Of a stretch of 64,000 bases of DNA, positions 56,706 to 64,000 are shown piece by piece. Source of the stretch: Candidatus Nitrosocosmicus arcticus (GTDB taxonomy: Archaea; Thermoproteota; Nitrososphaeria; Nitrososphaerales; Nitrososphaeraceae). The notes under the pieces were generated by a model that did no database searches, was not told the DNA's origin, and saw only the letters and a program-made list of their open reading frames with translations. The stretch spans positions 50,733 through 114,732 of the forward strand of contig NZ_ML675588.1 in NCBI RefSeq assembly GCF_007826885.1, in the 5' to 3' direction. How positions within the stretch are numbered: position 1 is the stretch's first letter; every line of letters begins with the position of its first letter. The translations under genes were made by a program, and so were the position numbers.

Positions 56706-56761
56706 ATTTGTGTTAATGTAACAATTATAACTATTAGAATACAAATATCGTTTGATTTGAT

Positions 56762-57388
56762 TTGAATAAAACTCATGAAATTGATCATATTATTCCTGGG
56801 AAATCGTTAGCTATAATTGAGGAATTTGATGCGGGTAAAAATACATATTTAGATGAAGGTGAGGTTAGATCTGCTGTTATCGGAAAATCTAGCGTTAATA
56901 TGGTCGATCGCACTTTGAATGTCAAACAAAAAAATCCACCCATGATACCTAAGATTGGTGATATTGTTGTTGGATATATCGATATGCTATTTGGAAATAT
57001 GATATCAGTAAGGATTGTTTATATCAATGAAAAATATTCTAAATCTGGGTTTTCTGCGATAGCATCCACTCGTATGTCTAATTCTGGGGGAAACTATGGT
57101 TCAGGCTGGCGCGAGAGAAGTTATAAAGGTAAATTTGTTTTTAAGGTAGGCGATATAATAAGGGGAAGAGTATACAGCTTATTAAATTCTTCAATTCATT
57201 TGACGTTAGAGGACAGAGACTTGGGAGTTGTGTATACAATTTGCTTTTCTTGTGGCAATGAATTCGTCAAAGTACCAGGAGGATTAAAATGCAATTCCTG
57301 TGGTAATTTTGAAGACAGGAAAGTTTCAATTGATTATGGAAAAGAATCATTTACACTTTTATATGACAAGCAATTTCCTATGACATGA
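56762..57388 (+). CDS. csl4: exosome subunit Csl4
   Basis: A 208-residue archaeal Csl4. A TTG start gives an N-terminal domain (IIPGKSLAIIEEFDAGKNTYLDEGEV), followed by an S1 domain with KVGDIIRGRVYSLLNSSIHLTLEDRD, and a C-terminal zinc ribbon CFSCG...CNSCG. Csl4 caps the exosome ring and recruits RNA substrates. The four-base overlap with pheA (ATGA) means co-translation with prephenate dehydratase, a pairing with no obvious functional reason. Confidence 0.92.
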   Translation: MNKTHEIDHIIPGKSLAIIEEFDAGKNTYLDEGEVRSAVIGKSSVNMVDRTLNVKQKNPPMIPKIGDIVVGYIDMLFGNMISVRIVYINEKYSKSGFSAIASTRMSNSGGNYGSGWRERSYKGKFVFKVGDIIRGRVYSLLNSSIHLTLEDRDLGVVYTICFSCGNEFVKVPGGLKCNSCGNFEDRKVSIDYGKESFTLLYDKQFPMT

Positions 57389-58215
57389 ATGCCTTCAAGG
57401 TAGGCTTTCAAGGGGAATCTGGATCTTATAGTGAGGCGTCTGCCCGCATTCAATATCCTGACCCAAATTATTCATTCATTCCATTTAGATCATTTCGTGA
57501 ATTGTTTGAAGGTGTTGAAAATTCTACCTTGGATCTGGCAGTAGTTCCTATTGAAAATTCTACAGAAGGAAGTGTAAATGAAACTTATGACTTGCTAGTT
57601 GAAAAACCTCTTTACGTTATCGGGGAAATATATCACAAAATACACCATTGTTTAATCATTGATAAGAATTCGTCTCCAGACGAAATTTCTATTGTTTACT
57701 CTCATCCACAGGCACTGGCTCAGTGTAGAAAATATATGCAAAAGAAACACTTAGAATCAATCCCTATGTATGATACTGCAGGATCTGTTAAATTTATTAA
57801 AGAAACTCATAATGCTAGAGCAGCTGCAATAGCTAGCAAACATGCCGCCCAGATCTATGACATGAAGGTTGTAGAAGAAGATATCGAGGATAATTCTAAT
57901 AATTTTACTAGATTTCTAATAATTTCTAAAATATATGATGGTAATGCCGATGACAATAAAACATCAGTTATTTTTTCTATACCTCACACTCCTGGATCAT
58001 TATATTCTATACTCCAAGAGTTTGCATTAAGAAACATTAATCTAACAAAAATTGAATCAAGACCTACCAAAAATATACCTTGGGAGTATTATTTTTTCGT
58101 AGATCTAGAGGGAAACGTTAATAATGAAAAAATATCTGCCTCTCTTTTATCTGTTAAGACCGCTACTATATTCTTTAAGTTATTAGGTTCGTACAAGAAA
58201 GCCGAAATAAGATAG
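57385..58215 (+). CDS. pheA: prephenate dehydratase
   Basis: A 276-residue monofunctional prephenate dehydratase. Catalytic signs are FQGESGSYSEAS, PIENSTEGSVNET and the Thr-Arg-Phe motif NNFTRFLI. The C-terminal ACT domain has KTSVIFSIPHTPGSLYSIL and the phenylalanine-sensing ESRP (NLTKIESRP). It makes phenylpyruvate on the way to phenylalanine and is probably inhibited by Phe. Overlaps csl4 by four bases and is convergent with the membrane protein at 58216. Confidence 0.94.
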   Translation: MNAFKVGFQGESGSYSEASARIQYPDPNYSFIPFRSFRELFEGVENSTLDLAVVPIENSTEGSVNETYDLLVEKPLYVIGEIYHKIHHCLIIDKNSSPDEISIVYSHPQALAQCRKYMQKKHLESIPMYDTAGSVKFIKETHNARAAAIASKHAAQIYDMKVVEEDIEDNSNNFTRFLIISKIYDGNADDNKTSVIFSIPHTPGSLYSILQEFALRNINLTKIESRPTKNIPWEYYFFVDLEGNVNNEKISASLLSVKTATIFFKLLGSYKKAEIR

Positions 58216-58683
58216 TTATGACTGCATTCTGGTTCTGATTCCTATTCCTACGACCACAATACCTGTTATGATCAACATCATTTGGCCACTAAAAGCAAGT
58301 GGACTGGCCTTCGAAAACGCCCCTAAATTCAAATTCAATACATCCTCTCCTTCATTAATAACCTGAATTTTGTACTTACCATTTACTTCCGATGTAACAG
58401 TTTCATTCAATACCCCAATATTCCTAGTTTTATTCATTATCAACTTATTGTTGGGGTCTATCACTAGCACTGTAGATTCAGATCCATTGGCATAAATATT
58501 TGCGATGTTACCCGAATTCATATCTGGAGTAAATATTCCCGATTGATTTGGTTTTATCATCTCAGTAATTTCCACAAATCTGGGGATGTTCGAATCAATA
58601 ATTGAAGCAATACCTATTCCAATAAAAATGAAACCTGCAACAAAAAATATTATCAGGGAAAGCCTTTTTGATATAACTACCAT
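58216..58683 (-). CDS. hypothetical membrane protein
   Basis: A 155-residue protein with a membrane helix at each end (LSLIIFFVAGFIFIGIGIAS and LAFSGQMMLIITGIVVVGI) and an external middle domain of about 90 beta-rich residues (TVLVIDPNNKLIMNKTRNIG). The C-terminus is short and basic. No family was recognised. Convergent with pheA at the immediate next base. Likely thaumarchaeal-specific. Confidence 0.6.
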   Translation of the reverse strand: MVVISKRLSLIIFFVAGFIFIGIGIASIIDSNIPRFVEITEMIKPNQSGIFTPDMNSGNIANIYANGSESTVLVIDPNNKLIMNKTRNIGVLNETVTSEVNGKYKIQVINEGEDVLNLNLGAFSKASPLAFSGQMMLIITGIVVVGIGIRTRMQS

Positions 58684-58946
58684 AAATTTGCTTATGATAG
58701 CAGATCGATTAAATATAATCTTTCTTTACAAATTCTATTGCAACAATTATTCGAGATATTGATTATTGCTTGAAAAACCAAAGAATGCTACTTATGCTAT
58801 GGTCTATTTTTGTTATAAAACTCTACTGATTACGAAATGGTACTCTCTTAATAAAATGTCAATCAGACTGAAGGAATGTAAATCTGATATGCTACCACAA
58901 GTTTAATACGGAATGCTTTCCGAATTGTGGTGTTTCCAAGTTTATC

Positions 58947-59984
58947 CTATAACCAGTGCTGAATTTTGAAAAATTCTTCGATGGGCTCTTTCTTTAATAA
59001 CTTTATCAAAGCTAATCCTTGTGGAACTGATAGTACTGGTTTGGAAAAATAGTTATCAGTTCCTAGTCGTGGACATGCTACTTGAATAAAGGCATCAATT
59101 TCTCTAAAGTTTTCTAACTTCTCATTTGAAATCTCGGTCAAAGCTATCAGTTGTATATTAATTCCTAATTTACTTAGTTCTTTCTTAAATTCTAAAGCTT
59201 TAATGTTTGCAAATTGTCCTTCTTTTAACCCTATTATTATCCCTAACGTTCTTGCATCGAGTGCCTTGTACACAGAGAGTATTGCTCTCTTCTTGACAAC
59301 TTCTGCTTCGTTATTGATTTGCAAAAATTCCTCAAAATACGGATCGAGCATAAATGTCGGTTTTTCTGTAGAAAGGGCGATCCCTATCGAGTGAAATCTA
59401 CTCTGGCCAAGAAAAATAAATGCATCAATTTCACTTTTGATGTTGTGTAGCGGATGAAATTCGCAACCAAAGACTTGTGAATCATTCAATTGTCCTTTAC
59501 CTTTCCCCTTTACCACCACAAAACCGTTATCCTCAAAAATCTGTTTGACTATGTCAATTTGATGCAAGTGTTGACTGTCGGTAACTAATGATATAGTTTT
59601 AAATCGCCCCTTTAATTCTGTTGCACATTTTAATGCAATATTATCAAACCCTATGGTATCAAAAGCATTTATCATGAATACTTTCTCTCCAAAATTTTCT
59701 ATAGTTATAGTATGCCCTACGTTAAATAATATATCTGCACCCAGCATCTCTGCAGCCTGTGTGTTAAGATCACAAGAACCCCAGCTTTTATCTCCTATTA
59801 TATATGAAATAATGTTAAATTCATTTTCAATTTTTTCAGAAACTTTTTGAATTTTTGGTAATAGGGGTTCAGGACCATTCAAAGCTACGGAACGAGGCTT
59901 TCTCTCTCTAATAATATCAAAAATTCTGTCTTCATCTATCTGGATCAAATTAAACGCCTTTCTGAATCGTATTGGATTATACAT
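58947..59984 (-). CDS. dph2: diphthamide biosynthesis radical SAM-type enzyme
   Basis: A 345-residue archaeal Dph2. Its three cluster-binding Cys are Cys71 (WGSCDLN), Cys174 (VFGCEFHP) and Cys304 (VACPRLG). The protein binds a 4Fe-4S cluster and generates an aminocarboxypropyl radical that modifies His in elongation factor 2. The N-terminal part and the three repeated domains match the archaeal homodimer. Length normal; stands alone between gene-poor gaps. Confidence 0.93.
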   Translation of the reverse strand: MYNPIRFRKAFNLIQIDEDRIFDIIRERKPRSVALNGPEPLLPKIQKVSEKIENEFNIISYIIGDKSWGSCDLNTQAAEMLGADILFNVGHTITIENFGEKVFMINAFDTIGFDNIALKCATELKGRFKTISLVTDSQHLHQIDIVKQIFEDNGFVVVKGKGKGQLNDSQVFGCEFHPLHNIKSEIDAFIFLGQSRFHSIGIALSTEKPTFMLDPYFEEFLQINNEAEVVKKRAILSVYKALDARTLGIIIGLKEGQFANIKALEFKKELSKLGINIQLIALTEISNEKLENFREIDAFIQVACPRLGTDNYFSKPVLSVPQGLALIKLLKKEPIEEFFKIQHWL

Positions 59985-60184
59985 TAATATTTTTATGTAT
60001 TTTTAGATATCGTATCTCTACAACCAAAAACACGCACGTCTGTTCCTTTCCCCGGTCGATATTCAATATTTGATCTGTGATTTCTAGAATCATGTGTCGT
60101 TACTCAATAGTTTCAATCTAATTATTACAATTGCAGTTTTTGGTCACGGATAAATGACCTGTTCCTTATCGTCATCTGATTAAA

Positions 60185-61624
60185 CTAGAAATCATTTTTT
60201 TCCTTAAGTTCTTTTATTTTAGTTGCATGCTTTCGTAGATTAAGCATGCCAAATAAGACTATGATAATTGATAATATGATGACAAGTAGTGAAAAAGCAT
60301 TGCTATCTAGGTAGCTGAACACTCCCATCGTGGCTATTTCGGCTCGCCCCTGGCTTTCTGAGATATTCATATTAGACAAAGAAGGAGGTGATGTGACCGA
60401 CAGAAATGAGGCTATTGTTATAATTGTTATCCCCAACAATGATTCTATTTTAACCGATTTCTTTATTTTTTTGATTATTATTTTATCCCTAGATCTCTCT
60501 AAATATTCCCGATTCTTGTTGACTTGTATATCAACCCTGTTTATCCTTGTATGTGATAATTCGTCTATCCTATCTTGATTGTATTTGCCTAGTATTATCA
60601 TTGGAAGAGTCAAGCTTATTTTAATAATTAGGATATTCCCATAGACTGTAAAAAATAATGACCAAATATTTTGTAAATGAATTCTTCCCAAATATAATCC
60701 AGTTATTCCAATTACTGTTAGTGCTATAATAGCTACAAAAGAAAAATTCATCAAAAAACTTGAAAATACTGATTGACTTTCGTTACTCTTTTCTGAATCT
60801 AAATTTCCGTTATTTTTTCCCTTGGATTCAAGCAGGTTATGTTTAGAATTTTCTAAAATTATTGTTGAAATGTAAAATAATCCTCCAATCCATATTGATA
60901 TTGCCACCAGGTGTACCCAATCGGTAAAAACCGCTATCCCTGAAAACGAAGATAGGGCATTACTGTGGCCAATCATACTATCAGAAAAAAGACTCAATAA
61001 GATACATGAGAGAAAAATACCTGGAAATGCAAAACTGATGAGGGTTTTTCTATTAATAAATATCGATTTATTGTTCCCAAGTTCCTGAAATTCACTATGA
61101 TTGATTCTCAAAATTAAAACATGGTAAATAATTACAGAACCAATAATCAACAATGAAGTACAAATTCTTAATATCCATACAAAACCGACAGAGGTAGAAA
61201 GTGTTATCTCAAATGTTGAATATGTATCTAATCCCAATTCTTGTTCCAAACTGGATACTTGGAGAAATAACAATAATGTAGAGACAGCTATTATTGCTAT
61301 CGCGCATAATGCGATTAGCTTTAAAAATCGGGTTGAGCTTCGGTAATAACTATTCTTATCTCTTCTTCCATTTTCTCTTTCTGATTTATTCCTCAGATAG
61401 TTTAGAGATTTATAAAAAATTTCATTGAAGGTTAATCCTGCAACGGCCACCTGAGATACGATCAATACCGCCTTAACTATTGCATCATTTGTGGACGTTA
61501 CCGCCTCTGAGGAGGAGATGGTGGTAGAGGAACCTTCCTGAGAAATGGCGATTGGAATATTAGTTAAGAGGCCAAATGATATACCAAATGAGATAATCAG
61601 AAAAAGTGTTATTCGAAAGTCCAA
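60185..61624 (-). CDS. CopD-family copper-resistance-like membrane protein
   Basis: A 479-residue protein. It has an N-terminal signal-like segment and about eight membrane helices that match the CopD domain, including SSFSGIAVFTDWVHLVAISIW with the conserved W-xH, and GGLFYISTIILE. CopD proteins move copper or keep redox conditions in a membrane context. The central loop (NDFSE/Ser/Asn-rich, about residues 265-285) is cytoplasmic. It is followed upstream on the same strand by a secreted protein and diverges from the CopC gene, forming a copper-handling group. Confidence 0.8.
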   Translation of the reverse strand: MDFRITLFLIISFGISFGLLTNIPIAISQEGSSTTISSSEAVTSTNDAIVKAVLIVSQVAVAGLTFNEIFYKSLNYLRNKSERENGRRDKNSYYRSSTRFLKLIALCAIAIIAVSTLLLFLQVSSLEQELGLDTYSTFEITLSTSVGFVWILRICTSLLIIGSVIIYHVLILRINHSEFQELGNNKSIFINRKTLISFAFPGIFLSCILLSLFSDSMIGHSNALSSFSGIAVFTDWVHLVAISIWIGGLFYISTIILENSKHNLLESKGKNNGNLDSEKSNESQSVFSSFLMNFSFVAIIALTVIGITGLYLGRIHLQNIWSLFFTVYGNILIIKISLTLPMIILGKYNQDRIDELSHTRINRVDIQVNKNREYLERSRDKIIIKKIKKSVKIESLLGITIITIASFLSVTSPPSLSNMNISESQGRAEIATMGVFSYLDSNAFSLLVIILSIIIVLFGMLNLRKHATKIKELKEKNDF

Positions 61625-61671
61625 TATGTATTACAATATGTATTACAATATTTATAAAAATATATAAAAAA

Positions 61672-62286
61672 TTAGGTGGAGGTCCTATTTAGCTGTTGGC
61701 TTAGCTCATATTGTGAAATATATGGTTCGGGGAATCCTATTCTATCTTCAGGACATCCAAAACCTCCTTGCAATGCCTTTCTTACCACATTTTCAGAAAT
61801 GTCGACTGTAGAGTTATCGGAAAGTGCAGTTTCTCCACCTGGCTGACATGAAAATGTTACATTAAAGTTTGTTCCATTGATGTTTCCATAAATTCTATAA
61901 TCGAATGTAGTTGGTACTGTTGGATAAAATGTCTCTGATTCATACTTTCCTACTTCACCAAATGCAGGGTCCAAATTGGATGTCATGTTCTTGTCGCCTG
62001 CTAATATTTCCACCTTTAACATGTTTTCTAATCCAGTGATTGGCTGAGTGCCGTTTGCTCTGCTGTTAGTTGGATCTGAAGCATCTGGCCAGTATGCATC
62101 GAGTGTTGCTGCGGTTTTGTCATCAACATATAATGGTTCATTTGCAGAACCAATAACAAACAAGTAATCCTTCCCATTTATATCAAAAAGTGCTCTTTGG
62201 TGAGCAGATGACATTTGCAATACCGGAGCTGCTAACATGGAGACTACGATTACAGCTCCCAACAGAAGCAGGTGATTTTTATTCAT
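61672..62286 (-). CDS. secreted protein of unknown function next to CopD
   Basis: A 204-residue protein with a signal peptide (residues 1-28, ending SSAHQRALF). The mature part contains a beta-sandwich-like sequence (DYRIYGNINGTNFNVTFSC) and Cys pairs (SCQPGGE, GFGCPEDR). Asn-X-Thr sites suggest glycosylation. No family was recognised by name. The gene lies 47 bases upstream of the CopD gene on the same strand, so they are probably co-transcribed, and it may deliver or bind copper. That is a context inference. Confidence 0.65.
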   Translation of the reverse strand: MNKNHLLLLGAVIVVSMLAAPVLQMSSAHQRALFDINGKDYLFVIGSANEPLYVDDKTAATLDAYWPDASDPTNSRANGTQPITGLENMLKVEILAGDKNMTSNLDPAFGEVGKYESETFYPTVPTTFDYRIYGNINGTNFNVTFSCQPGGETALSDNSTVDISENVVRKALQGGFGCPEDRIGFPEPYISQYELSQQLNRTST

Positions 62287-62496
62287 TAAGAGTTTATGTT
62301 TAAAGTTTATTATAACAATTGTTGTACAATCTTCGAACGTATGGACTGGCTCTGCAAACTTTGATGTAAAATTATGAAGTCATGATCTTATGTCCGAAGA
62401 AAACTAACATTTCACCTATCAATTTTGAAATCGTATACATAACGACTTCGACATTTGTACAATAATCATATTATACTTTATTGTAAATAATAGTGT

Positions 62497-63282
62497 ATGA
62501 ATTTTTCAGCAATTTTGTTTATTGCTGTGGTTTCAATCGTGGGAACTGGCATATTGATTTTGACATCTGTATCATTATTACCTGTATTCGGTCACGCAAG
62601 CCCTGTCACTTATTTGCCTCAACCCAATGAAATAATTGATTCTTTAAAATCCGTACCTGACCAAGTAACTATCGAATTTACGGAAAATCCTGAGTCAAGA
62701 GCAAGCAGCATCAAAGTTATGAATTCTAATAATGAAAGAATTGATAACAACGATCTAAAAGCACATGATTCCGATAAGTCCCTTTCTGTGACTTTAGACT
62801 CCTCTAACATCATCCCAGGCGTTTATACTGTCAATTGGCTTGTATTATCAAAAGACGACGGCCATATTACAAAAGGCTCTTATGTTTTTTCGGTTGAAGA
62901 CAACAGTAGTAAAACTCAACAACCATCAGAACAAAATATATCCAATGTGTCGCCAGGTTATTCTACAAACATTACAACCGCTGACAATGTGGTTCTTGAT
63001 TTTGATATTACTACCTTTAAAGTGGGTCCCAATACCTTTGACCTTCATATTTATCATGTAAACGGTACCGCGATTGAAAATATTAGGAATGTGTTTTTAG
63101 AATTTAATAATCCTGACAAGAACTTGGGACCACTTGTTGATACTATGAAAAAAGTAGGAGAAGATAATTATTCCTCTACTGGAAATTATCTTAGTCAAGA
63201 AGGTAAATGGGAAATAAAAATAACCGTTCAAAGAATTGGTGAATACGACATCAACCAGCGAATCGACGTTGATGTTAAATAA
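62497..63282 (+). CDS. CopC-domain copper-binding protein
   Basis: A 261-residue exported protein. The signal peptide ends near VFGHASP, so the mature chain starts with a copper-ligand His (His33). The CopC barrel follows: FTENPESRASSIKVMNS and the second His pair DDGHITKGSY (Asp121, His123). These three residues form the Cu(II) brace in CopC. The C-terminal half (residues 140-261) is a second beta-rich domain (FDITTFKVGPNTFDLHIYH). Divergent from the CopD/secreted protein genes. A copper-loading role fits ammonia oxidisers with copper-rich enzymes. Confidence 0.85.
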   Translation: MNFSAILFIAVVSIVGTGILILTSVSLLPVFGHASPVTYLPQPNEIIDSLKSVPDQVTIEFTENPESRASSIKVMNSNNERIDNNDLKAHDSDKSLSVTLDSSNIIPGVYTVNWLVLSKDDGHITKGSYVFSVEDNSSKTQQPSEQNISNVSPGYSTNITTADNVVLDFDITTFKVGPNTFDLHIYHVNGTAIENIRNVFLEFNNPDKNLGPLVDTMKKVGEDNYSSTGNYLSQEGKWEIKITVQRIGEYDINQRIDVDVK

Positions 63283-64000
63283 GCATTTTATCAATATTCT
63301 AAGATAATGTATAATCGTTCAGCATACAAACAAACAATATTCAGCCCAGAGCATCTATGTTAAATGAAACATTATTTTAGTGATCTGATTCCATTATTTA
63401 GTGATATTTTTAATTTCGGCTTAAGAAATTGAATAGATCGTAGTAAAAGCCAATCTATAACCTGAAATAATTCTTGTCCCGTATCCCATTTTGATTAAAA
63501 TTATTCATAACCTAAGGTTAATATTATACCAAGAAAAAACTATTTTGACTTGTATTATGCAAGTCGCACAGGAGTTAGAATGTGCATAGAAAAATTAGTA
63601 ACTATAACCAAGAAACTATTTTTCGATGAAACAGCTAATCGATGTCATTACTCTAGTTAACATGAAATGATGAGGGAGATTCGATCAAAAAAATCAGTGC
63701 TGACCTGATAGATTGAATCTGACATGGGAATGATCAGATAGATGTTAGTAATGAATGAAATAACAAGAATTGTTATAATACAAATATGTTTGACATATTA
63801 AATAAAAGCATAAAGGATATAGGATTGCGTTGAATATTGGGAAATATTATAATCCAAATATTTTTTATTTCTTTGTTATTCGTGTCAGTGAATAAAAATT
63901 CAACATACAAATCTAGTTTTTCGATCGTACTCTTTCTCTTTTTTGTTAATCTCTGAAATAGAGCAATAACAATAAAGAAACTCAATAAACGTCCTTTCAA
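63283..64000. other. gene-poor right end of the window
   Basis: No gene could be supported. A 75-codon minus-strand frame at 63773-64000 reaches the edge, but two frames look equally plausible there and neither shows a domain. AT-rich. Possible partial gene beyond the edge. Confidence 0.3.

Noticed and set aside
63773..64000. Minus-strand frame reaching the right edge
   Set aside because: A second frame over the same bases looks equally plausible, and neither has a recognisable feature.

Overview
The window looks like a chromosomal segment of an ammonia-oxidising Nitrososphaerota (Thaumarchaeota) archaeon, most likely from the Nitrososphaera/Nitrosocosmicus soil group. The basis is gene content: a tetraether lipid synthase (Tes), pelota, Dph2, the exosome subunit Csl4, an ESCRT-III/CdvB protein, NurA-HerA, RtcA, archaeal NadM, an archaeal thiolase plus DUF35 pair, CopC/CopD proteins and several DUF6659-like proteins. 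The DNA is AT-rich, TATA-like boxes sit just upstream of many starts, and TTG starts are common. No rRNA, tRNA, insertion sequence or CRISPR array was recognised by eye. The genus is an inference; no database was searched.

Layout. 1-14.3 kb is gene-poor, with less than half of it in intact genes. It holds accessory and bacterial-like genes: a polyphosphate-type pair (SixA phosphatase and a CHAD protein cut by the left edge), a conserved protein with a possible CYTH-like fold, DUF5996, a cupin, UppP, an RNase H-like protein and small Cys/His proteins. It also holds broken genes: a small secreted protein, a left-handed beta-helix protein, a CHRD protein and an SDR remnant. 14.8-19.7 kb is a complete phosphate-uptake cluster, pstS-pstC-pstA-pstB-phoU. 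19.8-27.6 kb has an HD-domain protein, two convergent winged-helix regulators, nurA-herA, rtcA, nadM, a small PD-(D/E)XK protein and a pterin dehydratase. 27.6-31.3 kb has a perfect 7-bp tandem repeat, a nitrilase-family enzyme, thiolase-DUF35 and an ESCRT-III protein. 31.3-37.4 kb is nucleotide metabolism: a winged-helix/ATP-cone/NrdD-like fusion, class II ribonucleotide reductase NrdJ, and PyrB.

37.7-39.1 kb is an M3-type peptidase gene broken by several frameshifts. 39.2-46.9 kb holds CutA, pelota, a TrmB-family regulator divergent from tes, a second helix-turn-helix regulator, a cytoplasmic hybrid histidine kinase and a response regulator. 47-60 kb is dense core metabolism and information processing: enoyl-CoA hydratase, homoserine kinase with a GPN GTPase, a YbhN-like membrane protein, an SDR, a sulfurtransferase, a MinD-like ATPase, DHPS, Csl4, prephenate dehydratase and Dph2. 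60-63.3 kb is a CopD / secreted protein / CopC group.

The points that most deserve a second look are these. Four genes carry frame breaks that can each be repaired by one added base, usually in a homopolymer, while the dense core genes show none. A NrdR-like fusion protein with an RNR-like body and no glycyl-radical loop lies beside nrdJ. tes and the neighbouring regulator gene share a core-promoter layout. A long GC-rich palindrome lies upstream of pstS.
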